This document shows positions 1-5,122 of a stretch of 5,122 nucleotides of DNA, in pieces (within the stretch, counting starts at the first letter, position 1; each line of letters opens with the position of its first letter). Source of the stretch: Burkholderiaceae bacterium (GTDB lineage Bacteria; Pseudomonadota; Gammaproteobacteria; Burkholderiales; Burkholderiaceae_C); assembly GCA_031256125.1 (NCBI GenBank), contig JAIRRE010000106.1:1-5122 (forward strand), read 5' to 3'. Position numbers and translations under genes: made by a program. The notes beneath the pieces were generated by a model that saw only the letters and a list, made by a program, of their open reading frames with translations, did no database searches and was not told the DNA's origin.

Positions 1-46
1 TGAACCCAAAGTCGCGCCCGCCGCAAGGCGGTGTATTCAGCGTTGT

Positions 47-90
47 CCAAAACAAAATGCCGCCCGGTTAACGTGGACCGGGCGGCATTT
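47..90 (-). terminator. Factor-independent terminator of hppA
   Basis: A perfect 14-bp inverted repeat (arms 55-68 and 77-90, 8-nt loop) is followed on the minus strand by TTTTGTTTTG, the classic GC-rich hairpin plus U-tract. On the plus strand the hairpin is followed by G-runs rather than T-runs, so it should work only for minus-strand transcription. It lies about 104 bp beyond the hppA stop codon and is the obvious end of that transcript. The hairpin and T-tract are seen directly; termination activity is inferred. Confidence 0.9.
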
Positions 91-193
91 GGGGTTTGGG
101 GCTGGACTGGCGCAAGCCCTGCTTTCATTTCAGCGCCACTGCAATTCGCTGCGCTGGGGCAGGCGTTGTTGCAACGGCGCTGGCCGCCGTGTT
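91..193 (-). other. 3' untranslated region of hppA
   Basis: This stretch separates the hppA stop codon from its terminator and holds no credible gene. Two further small inverted repeats are visible: CAGCGC/GCGCTG (131-136 with 151-156) and CGTTG-TTG-CAACG (164-176). Neither is followed by a T-run. They could stabilise the mRNA 3' end, but they are short enough to be chance in DNA of this GC content. Confidence 0.45.
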
Positions 194-2257
194 CTAGTGA
201 TGGAAGTGCACCACCAGCGGCACGATCAGCAGGGCAACGATGTTGATGATCTTGATAAGCGGGTTAACCGCCGGGCCAGCCGTGTCTTTGTAGGGGTCGC
301 CCACAGTGTCGCCGGTGACGGCGGCCTTGTGCGCGTCGCTGCCCTTGCCGCCGAAATTGCCGTCTTCAATGTACTTCTTGGCATTGTCCCAGGCGCCGCC
401 GCCGGTGCACATAGAGATGGCGACGAACAGGCCGGTAACGATGGTGCCCATCAGCAGGCCGCCCAGCGCTTTGGGGCCTAGCACCAGACCGACGATGATC
501 GGCACCACCACGGGCAGCAGCGAGGGAATCATCATTTCCTTGATCGCCGCGCCGGTCAGCAGCCCGACTGCGCGCCCGTATTCGGGTTTGGCGGTACCTT
601 CCATGATGCCGGTGATTTCGCGGAACTGGCGGCGCACTTCTTCCACCACCGAACCGGCGGCGCGACCCACGGCTTCCATCGCCATGGAGCCGAACAGGTA
701 GGGAATCAGCCCGCCGATGAACAGGCCGACGATCACCATCGGATCGGACAGGTTGAAGCTGACGGCGGAACCGAAAGTGCCCAGCTTGTGCGTGTAGTCG
801 GCAAACAGCACCAACGCCGCCAGGCCCGCAGAGCCAATGGCGTAGCCCTTGGTCACGGCCTTGGTGGTGTTGCCCACCGCGTCCAGCGGATCGGTGATGT
901 CGCGCACGCTGCTGGGCATCTCGCTCATCTCGGCGATGCCGCCGGCGTTGTCGGTGATTGGGCCGTAGGCGTCCAGCGCGACGACGATACCGGCCATCGA
1001 CAGCATCGACATGGCCGCTATCGCCACGCCGTACAGGCCCGCCAACTCAAAGGCGACCAGGATGGCAATACAGACGAAGATCACCGGCCAAGCGGTGGAC
1101 TTCATGCTCACGCCGATGCCGGCGATGATGTTGGTGGCGTGGCCGGTGGTGCTGGCTTGCGCCACGTGCCGCACCGGCTTGTATTGGGTGCCGGTGTAGT
1201 ACTCGGTGATCCAGACCAGCGCGGCGGTGAGCAGCAGGCCGACCACGCAGGCGCCGAACAGTCGCATCACGCTGTTGCCGCCTTCGATGGCGTTGTCGGG
1301 AATGATCCAGGTCGTCACCCCGTAGAACAGCACCAGCGAGATCACGCCCGCGATTGCCAAGCCCTTGTAGAGCGCGGGCATCACGTTTTTCATACCGGCG
1401 CTGGCCTTGACGAAGAAGGTGCCGACGATGGAAGCGATGATCGACACGGCGCCCAGCGCCAGCGGATAGAGCGCGGCCTGCAATTGACCGGCGTGCACCA
1501 TCAACGAACCCAGCACCATGGTGGCGATTAGCGTCACGGCGTAGGTCTCGAACAGGTCGGCGGCCATACCGGCGCAGTCGCCCACGTTGTCGCCCACGTT
1601 GTCGGCGATCACCGCGGGGTTGCGCGGGTCGTCTTCGGGAATGCCGGCTTCCACCTTGCCCACCAGGTCCGCGCCGACATCGGCGCCCTTGGTGAAGATG
1701 CCGCCGCCCAGCCGCGCGAAGATGGAGATCAGCGACGAGCCGAAGGCCAGGCCGATCAGCGGGTTGAGCAGTGTCGCCAGCGGTTTGGCGGCGTCGGCGT
1801 TGGTGGCCAGCAAAATCCAGGTGAAGGCCGTCACGCCCAGCAGGCCCAGACCCACCACCAACATGCCCGTGATGGCGCCGCCGCGGAAGGCCACGTCCAG
1901 CGCCGGGCCGATGCCTTGGGTGGCCGCCTGCGCGGTACGCACATTGGCGCGCACCGAGACGTTCATGCCGATGAAGCCGCAAGCGCCTGAAAGCACCGCG
2001 CCGACGACGAAGCCCGCCGCCGTGGTTACGCCCAGGAACACGCCGATCAAAATCGCCAACACCACGCCGACGATGGCGATGGTGCGGTACTGCTTGGCCA
2101 GATAAGCCGCCGCGCCGGTCTGGATCGCCGAAGCGATTTCCTGCATCCGCGCGTTACCGGCGTCTCTTGAAAGAATCCAGCTTCGCGCCCAGATGCCATA
2201 GATCACGGCCAGCAAGCCGCAGACAATAGCCAGGACAAGGGGGGAAGTAAAAGTCAT
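194..2257 (-). CDS. hppA: K+-independent H+-translocating membrane pyrophosphatase
   Basis: This complete 687-residue integral-membrane enzyme couples hydrolysis of pyrophosphate to two phosphates with proton pumping out of the cytoplasm. The length is normal for bacterial members, and the protein is strongly hydrophobic throughout, consistent with the family's roughly 16 membrane helices. The substrate-binding loop is intact: [20 protein letters not shown] (191-210), then PRNP and [13 protein letters not shown] (219-231). Also present are [14 protein letters not shown] (431-444), [15 protein letters not shown] (619-633) and the C-terminal [18 protein letters not shown] (649-666). In the NTTKAVTKG segment, Lys466 occupies the position that is Ala in K+-dependent members; in this family Lys there is associated with activity without potassium. 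The class and the proton (rather than sodium) specificity are inferred from that subfamily. The ATG is supported by GGAG nine bases upstream. The gene is monocistronic, divergent from ppa, and has its own terminator. Confidence 0.97.
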   Translation of the reverse strand: MTFTSPLVLAIVCGLLAVIYGIWARSWILSRDAGNARMQEIASAIQTGAAAYLAKQYRTIAIVGVVLAILIGVFLGVTTAAGFVVGAVLSGACGFIGMNVSVRANVRTAQAATQGIGPALDVAFRGGAITGMLVVGLGLLGVTAFTWILLATNADAAKPLATLLNPLIGLAFGSSLISIFARLGGGIFTKGADVGADLVGKVEAGIPEDDPRNPAVIADNVGDNVGDCAGMAADLFETYAVTLIATMVLGSLMVHAGQLQAALYPLALGAVSIIASIVGTFFVKASAGMKNVMPALYKGLAIAGVISLVLFYGVTTWIIPDNAIEGGNSVMRLFGACVVGLLLTAALVWITEYYTGTQYKPVRHVAQASTTGHATNIIAGIGVSMKSTAWPVIFVCIAILVAFELAGLYGVAIAAMSMLSMAGIVVALDAYGPITDNAGGIAEMSEMPSSVRDITDPLDAVGNTTKAVTKGYAIGSAGLAALVLFADYTHKLGTFGSAVSFNLSDPMVIVGLFIGGLIPYLFGSMAMEAVGRAAGSVVEEVRRQFREITGIMEGTAKPEYGRAVGLLTGAAIKEMMIPSLLPVVVPIIVGLVLGPKALGGLLMGTIVTGLFVAISMCTGGGAWDNAKKYIEDGNFGGKGSDAHKAAVTGDTVGDPYKDTAGPAVNPLIKIINIVALLIVPLVVHFHH

Positions 2258-2266
2258 GCGTTGTTT

Positions 2267-2270
2267 CTCC
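2267..2270 (-). promoter_or_regulatory. Ribosome binding site of hppA
   Basis: The minus strand reads GGAG nine bases before the ATG at 2257, good Shine-Dalgarno spacing. The protein then starts directly with [18 protein letters not shown], the first membrane helix expected of the family, which fixes this start. Confidence 0.75.
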
Positions 2271-2490
2271 AGTTTTATTGAGGTTTAGACGCCGACCCGG
2301 CCCCGGAACGTTACGCAAGAGGAGGCCAGCCTGCATCGCGTTGCTTCCTCATTGACCGCCGCCTGTATCGCAAAGAAAAAGGCAGCAGACCGATTGGCCA
2401 ACCGCGTGAATTTTACAGTTGCCGCCTTCATTGGATACGCGCCAAACGGCGGGTATGTGGTGGGCGTGCGACGCGGAAAGTAAACTCCAC

Positions 2491-2517
2491 CGCTTTTGGC
2501 GCTTTTCGCGCTTTTTC
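2491..2517 (+). repeat. Three tandem 9-bp direct repeats, CGCTTTTNN
   Basis: CGCTTTT occurs at 2491, 2500 and 2509, exactly every 9 bp, with only the two spacer bases varying (GG, CG, TC). The array ends 26 bp before the ppa ATG. It could be a protein-binding array, an untranslated leader element, or a product of replication slippage. In the ppa reading frame, three-codon periodicity would give a short ALF-ALF repeat if translation began upstream at a TTG (2496), but family comparison argues against that start. The repeat itself is directly visible; any role is unknown. Confidence 0.7.
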
Positions 2518-2543
2518 GCAACACCCCCAACATTTCCCAAAAC

Positions 2544-3071
2544 ATGGCTTTGAACAACGTTTCTCCGGGCAACAAAGTGCCCGACGAATTTAACGTCATC
2601 ATCGAAATCCCGATGGATTCCGATCCCGTCAAGTACGAAGTGGACAAGGAATCAGGCGCGCTGTTCGTCGACCGATTCATGACCACGGCGATGTACTACC
2701 CGGCCAACTACGGCTATGTGCCGCAGACCCTATCGGGCGACGGCGATCCGGTGGACGTGCTGGTCATCACCCCTTACCCGCTGATATCCGGCGTCGTCGT
2801 GCCCTGCCGCCCACTGGGCCTGCTGATGATGGAAGACGAAGCTGGCGCTGACGCCAAGGTGCTGGCCGTACCCATCGCCAAAGTGGCTCCCATGTACGCG
2901 CACTGGCAAAATATTGATGACGTCAACACCATGCGCCGCAACGCGCTGTCGCATTTCTTCGAGCACTACAAGGATCTCGAAGCAGGCAAGTGGGTCAAGG
3001 TGCTCGGCTGGAAGGACATAGCCGCCGCCCGCAAGGAAATTACCGACGGCATCGCGGCATATCGTCCGTAA
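2544..3071 (+). CDS. ppa: Soluble family I inorganic pyrophosphatase
   Basis: This cytoplasmic, Mg2+-dependent enzyme hydrolyses pyrophosphate to two phosphates and so pulls nucleic-acid, protein and cofactor synthesis forward. The 175 residues match the usual bacterial length. Every active-site residue known from the E. coli enzyme is present with a +1 offset: Glu21, Lys30, Glu32, Arg44, Tyr56, the metal-binding DGDPVD motif (Asp66, Asp68, Asp71), Asp98, Asp103, Lys105, Tyr142 and Lys143. The enzyme should therefore be fully active, probably as the family's hexamer. I chose the ATG because MALNNVSPG is the expected N-terminus. An in-frame TTG at 2496 would add 16 residues that the family lacks. 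No Shine-Dalgarno sequence is visible before the ATG; the preceding bases are C/A-rich. The gene is divergent from hppA and convergent with the nuclease gene. Confidence 0.97.
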   Translation: MALNNVSPGNKVPDEFNVIIEIPMDSDPVKYEVDKESGALFVDRFMTTAMYYPANYGYVPQTLSGDGDPVDVLVITPYPLISGVVVPCRPLGLLMMEDEAGADAKVLAVPIAKVAPMYAHWQNIDDVNTMRRNALSHFFEHYKDLEAGKWVKVLGWKDIAAARKEITDGIAAYRP

Positions 3072-3093
3072 ATAAGTTTTGCGCCGATCAGTG

Positions 3094-3115
3094 AGCGCTG
3101 AACGCGCTGGCTTTT
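3094..3115 (+). terminator. Possible weak terminator after ppa
   Basis: About 22 bp past the ppa stop, AGCGC-TGAAC-GCGCT forms a 5-bp GC-rich hairpin (3094-3108) followed by GG and CTTTT. The stem is short and the T-run brief and not adjacent, so this is only a candidate. It is the best terminator-like structure in the 96-bp convergent gap. Confidence 0.35.
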
Positions 3116-3125
3116 GAGGCGAGGG

Positions 3126-3142
3126 CGGCGGGAACTCCGCCG
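3126..3142. repeat. Small inverted repeat between convergent genes
   Basis: CGGCGG-GAACT-CCGCCG is a perfect 6-bp stem with a 5-nt loop in the gap between ppa and the nuclease gene. No T-run follows on either strand, so it does not look like a factor-independent terminator. It may help stop or stabilise the converging transcripts, or be chance. Confidence 0.35.
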
Positions 3143-3167
3143 AGCAGCAAGCGCAGTACCACCGGTG

Positions 3168-3746
3168 TCAATAGTCCGGCGCAAAAGGTTGGCCTTGGTC
3201 GAACAGGCTTTGCCAGTTTTTCAGATAGGCGCGCGCCAGATCGGGGCGATTCCACAGCACCAGCACGTTTTCCGAGTTGTAGCGCGCGGCGGTGGTGGTG
3301 TAGTTGTAGCTGCCGGTTTGCACATGCTGGCCGTCGATGACGGCGTATTTGCTGTGCTGGGCGTCAAAACTGGCAACCGTGCGCACGGGAATACCGGCGT
3401 GGACCAGCGCGCTGAGCGCCGCACGGGCTTTGCCGCTTTTGTCTTCCCGCAAGTTATTGCGCTCATCCACCGCCACTGCGACATCCACCCCGCGCTTGCG
3501 GGCGGCCAGCAGCGCCCGCACCACCGGCGCTGCCGTGAACGAATAGGCCGCTATCCGGATGGATAACCGGGCGCTGCCCAGTGCCCGCAGCACCAGCGCC
3601 TCGCCGGAACCATCGGGCGAAAAACCGGCTTCGATGACGGCGGTGTTTGACGCGATGGGGGCCGCGTCGGCGGGCCAGGCCAGCGCCACGCTGAGCGCGG
3701 CCAGGAACGCGGTCCAGAGGGTGCTCAAAAACCGGCGGCGCTGCAT
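3168..3746 (-). CDS. Exported phospholipase D-superfamily nuclease, Nuc-like
   Basis: This 192-residue protein has one complete HKD motif: His131-Ser-Lys133, four residues, Asp138, six residues, then Gly-Ser-Tyr-Asn (145-148), followed by an SENVLVL strand (158-164). The opening FSPDGSGEALVLRALGSA and IAAYSFTAAPVVRALLAA are typical of the small Nuc endonucleases, such as that of plasmid pKM101. These cleave DNA without metal and dimerise to build one active site from two HKD motifs. Nuclease rather than lipase activity is inferred from that resemblance. The N-terminus MQRRRFLSTLWTAFLAAL, ending near PADAA (about residue 29), is a signal peptide, so it acts in the periplasm or outside the cell. 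RRRFLS resembles a twin-arginine signal. An upstream in-frame TTG (3788), overlapping the asparaginase stop, would add 14 residues and bury the signal, so the ATG is preferred. Neither start has a strong ribosome binding site. It is the last gene of the minus-strand cluster. Confidence 0.88.
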   Translation of the reverse strand: MQRRRFLSTLWTAFLAALSVALAWPADAAPIASNTAVIEAGFSPDGSGEALVLRALGSARLSIRIAAYSFTAAPVVRALLAARKRGVDVAVAVDERNNLREDKSGKARAALSALVHAGIPVRTVASFDAQHSKYAVIDGQHVQTGSYNYTTTAARYNSENVLVLWNRPDLARAYLKNWQSLFDQGQPFAPDY

Positions 3747-3784
3747 GGCGAGAGTATGGCTTGCGGCTGGTATGGGATACGCGG

Positions 3785-4807
3785 TCAAACTTCGTCGAAT
3801 GCCCGCTGCAACGCGGCGGGCGCGGTGACGCCGTTGGATAGCAAAAGCTGGAGCAGTACCCGCGCCTTTTGCGGATTGAGGCCGCCCGCGGCGACGAAGC
3901 CACTGGCGTCGTCATCGACTTCGACATTGCGGTTGACCTCGCCTGCCGGGACGCGCGTGGCGCGCACCACGGCCACGCCCTGCCGGGTGGCGCGGTTCAA
4001 TGCGGTAAGCACAACTTGCGGCGCGTTGCCGTTGCCCAGTCCGGCCAACACGATGCCCCGTGCGCCGTTCTGCACGGCATGGGTTATGGGTGCGGCATCC
4101 ATGCCGGCGTAGGCGTAAACGATGGCCACGCGCGGCAGCGGCACGGTTTGGGGTATTGCCAACGGCGCGCGGCGCGCGGCTGGCGCGGGCGCGAAATAGC
4201 GGATCGTCGCTGGATCGACAGCCCCAACTGGCCCGGTTTCGGGCGACTCGAATGCCTGTACCGCCGTGGTATGTGTTTTAACGATTCGGCGCGGGTCGTA
4301 GATGTCGCTGCCCATCACCACCAACACGCCTCTGCCTTGCGATTGCGGGCTGGCCGCGGCTTGTACCGCCGCACGCAGATTGGCCGGGCCGTCGGCGTCG
4401 GGCGCATCGCTGGGGCGCATTGCGCCGGTGAGCGCCACTGGCTTGCTGGCTGGCAGCGTGAGGTGCAAAAAGAAAGCCGTTTCTTCTAGCGTGTCGGTGC
4501 CGTGGGTGATGACGATGCCATCGGCTTCGTCCCAGTCGATGATGCGCCGGATGCGCGCGGCCAGCGCCAGCCAGATGGCCTCGCTCATGTCCTGTGAAGC
4601 AACGTTGGCGATTTGTTCAACGTCCAGCGCGGCCAGGCGATCCAGGCCCGGCACGCTGGCGACAAGTTGCTCACCCGTTACGCCGCCCGCGTTGTAGCCG
4701 ACCGCCGAGCGCGGATCGGCGCGGCCCGCAATGGTGCCGCCGGTAGCGAGCACGATAACGCGCGGCAACGGTTCGGGCGACAACACGTCAGGCGCCGTTT
4801 TCGCCAT
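3785..4807 (-). CDS. L-asparaginase, type II-like, without signal peptide
   Basis: This complete 340-residue amidohydrolase releases ammonia from L-asparagine to give aspartate. Both catalytic triads' residues align with E. coli AnsB: the nucleophile Thr25 in LATGGTIAG, Tyr38, Ser71 in ASQDMS, Thr104-Asp105 in ITHGTDTLEET, and Lys177 in RRIVKTHTT. Other family segments are TGAMRPSDAPDADGPANL (127-144) and the C-terminal GFVAAGGLNPQKARVLLQL. The sequence resembles the high-affinity, usually periplasmic type II enzymes. However, the region before the first strand (MAKTAPDVLSPEPLPR) is short and has no hydrophobic core, so I infer a cytoplasmic enzyme. Some glutaminase activity cannot be excluded. 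The ATG lies inside the end of the efflux gene (20-bp overlap), with only a weak AAGG close upstream, which suggests translational coupling. ansA or ansB would both be used for such genes, so no symbol is assigned. Confidence 0.95.
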   Translation of the reverse strand: MAKTAPDVLSPEPLPRVIVLATGGTIAGRADPRSAVGYNAGGVTGEQLVASVPGLDRLAALDVEQIANVASQDMSEAIWLALAARIRRIIDWDEADGIVITHGTDTLEETAFFLHLTLPASKPVALTGAMRPSDAPDADGPANLRAAVQAAASPQSQGRGVLVVMGSDIYDPRRIVKTHTTAVQAFESPETGPVGAVDPATIRYFAPAPAARRAPLAIPQTVPLPRVAIVYAYAGMDAAPITHAVQNGARGIVLAGLGNGNAPQVVLTALNRATRQGVAVVRATRVPAGEVNRNVEVDDDASGFVAAGGLNPQKARVLLQLLLSNGVTAPAALQRAFDEV

Positions 4808-5122
4808 TGGCCTTGCCAGTTTTGGCCCAGGGCGCGATCCAGCCGCCGCCCAGCGCCTGGATCAGGCTAATGGCGGTTTGCTGGCGTTGCACCTGTAATT
4901 GCAACAGCGAGCGGCGCTGGGTCAATGCCGTGGCTTGCGCGGTGACGACGTCGGTATAAACCGAAATACCCGCCTGGTAGCTGTTCATCATGCGCTCGGC
5001 GGCGCCTTGGGCCGCATCCGCCGCGATGCGCGTTTGTTCGATCTGCCCGGCCAGCGCGGCCAGATTGGTCAGATCGTCTTCCACCTGCCCCAACGCCGTA
5101 AGCACGGTCTGGCGATAGGTGG
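4788..5122 (-). CDS. NodT-family outer-membrane efflux factor, C-terminal part
   Basis: Only the last 110 or so residues are present; the gene continues beyond the right edge, and the visible frame runs open to base 5122. The fragment begins TYRQTVLTALGQVEDDL, then has the coiled-coil helix and YQAGISVYTDVVTAQ, and ends SLIQALGGGWIAPW. This is the characteristic end of TolC-like outer-membrane factors of the NodT lipoprotein family, which form the exit channel of tripartite RND or MFS drug and metal export pumps. An apparent GTG start at 5105 is internal and not a real start. The inner-membrane pump and periplasmic adaptor genes would be expected upstream, outside the window. The hydrophilic tail after GGGW (AKTGKANGENGA) is family-atypical and overlaps the asparaginase start. 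Confidence 0.92.
   Translation of the reverse strand, partial: TYRQTVLTALGQVEDDLTNLAALAGQIEQTRIAADAAQGAAERMMNSYQAGISVYTDVVTAQATALTQRRSLLQLQVQRQQTAISLIQALGGGWIAPWAKTGKANGENGA

Larger units (their letters stand above)
2258..2543. promoter_or_regulatory. Divergent hppA/ppa intergenic control region
   Basis: These 286 bp lie between the divergent starts of hppA and ppa and must hold the promoters of both. It is richer in A/T runs than the flanking genes. No consensus sigma-70 promoter stands out. The best but weak candidates are TTGGAT (2431-2436) with TATGTG (2454-2459) at 17-bp spacing toward ppa, and a lone -10-like TAAAAT read on the minus strand at 2415-2410 toward hppA, without a good -35. 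An 8-bp palindrome TTGGCCAA lies at 2394-2401. A three-copy 9-bp repeat lies close to ppa. No credible protein-coding gene is seen here, only short ORFs of doubtful status. Confidence 0.6.

Noticed and set aside
18..31. Small hairpin CCGCC-GCAA-GGCGG near the left edge
   Set aside because: A 5-bp stem with no T-run on either strand; without the flanking gene no role can be assigned.
78..104. G-run cluster suggestive of a G-quadruplex
   Set aside because: Only three runs of three or more G are present; the fourth is GG, and the first lies within the terminator stem.
788..1531. 247-codon open frame on the plus strand opposite hppA
   Set aside because: The His/Gly/Asp-rich composition with no recognisable domain fits an antisense shadow of a GC-rich gene.
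1047..1982. Long open frame of 311 codons on the minus strand inside hppA
   Set aside because: It is an alternate frame of the certain hppA gene, and its product is Arg/His/Gly-rich low-complexity protein, typical of a shadow frame in GC-rich DNA.
2496..2543. N-terminal extension of Ppa from a TTG codon
   Set aside because: The extension is unlike family N-termini and is partly encoded by the 9-bp repeats; MALNNVSPG at 2544 is the expected start.
2285..2686. 133-codon minus-strand frame spanning the intergenic region and the start of ppa
   Set aside because: About a third of it is antisense to conserved ppa codons, there is no recognisable domain, and the rest lies in regulatory DNA.
3160..3167. 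8-bp palindrome CACCGGTG next to the nuclease stop codon
   Set aside because: A single 8-bp palindrome is expected by chance in GC-rich DNA, and it is not part of a larger symmetric site.
3869..4489. 206-codon open frame on the plus strand opposite the asparaginase
   Set aside because: It is wholly antisense to a gene with complete catalytic motifs, and its composition is that of a shadow frame.

Overview
The window is GC-rich and carries five protein-coding genes, the last one cut by the right edge. The soluble pyrophosphatase (a 175-residue family I enzyme with an N-terminus beginning MALNNVSPG) and the K+-independent H+-pumping membrane pyrophosphatase both look betaproteobacterial, plausibly Burkholderiales. 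That placement is an impression from the protein sequences and was not tested by a search. I saw no mobile element, CRISPR array, rRNA or tRNA, and no clear break in base composition between genes. It reads as ordinary chromosomal backbone.

Left part (1-2257): the last 50 or so bases of an unassigned stretch, a strong factor-independent terminator (47-90) read on the minus strand, a short 3' untranslated region, and hppA on the minus strand. HppA is a complete integral-membrane proton-translocating pyrophosphatase. Middle (2258-3071): a 286-bp divergent intergenic region containing a striking three-copy 9-bp direct repeat, then ppa on the plus strand, a complete soluble inorganic pyrophosphatase. 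The two enzymes that hydrolyse cellular PPi, one conserving the energy as a proton gradient and one releasing it as heat, are therefore transcribed back-to-back and may share regulatory DNA.

Right part (3072-5122): a 96-bp convergent gap with small hairpins, followed by a minus-strand cluster read right to left. It consists of the C-terminal end of a NodT-type outer-membrane efflux factor (partial), an L-asparaginase whose start lies inside the efflux gene (20-bp overlap), and a small exported phospholipase-D-superfamily nuclease starting about 38 bp after the asparaginase. The tight packing suggests one transcript, though the three functions have no obvious biochemical link. The asparaginase resembles the periplasmic type II family but has no signal peptide. 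The nuclease has an N-terminus resembling a twin-arginine export signal.

I do not see a convincing previously undescribed system. The points most worth checking are the divergent hppA/ppa control region (9-bp repeats, short upstream ORFs in front of hppA) and the composition of the minus-strand cluster.
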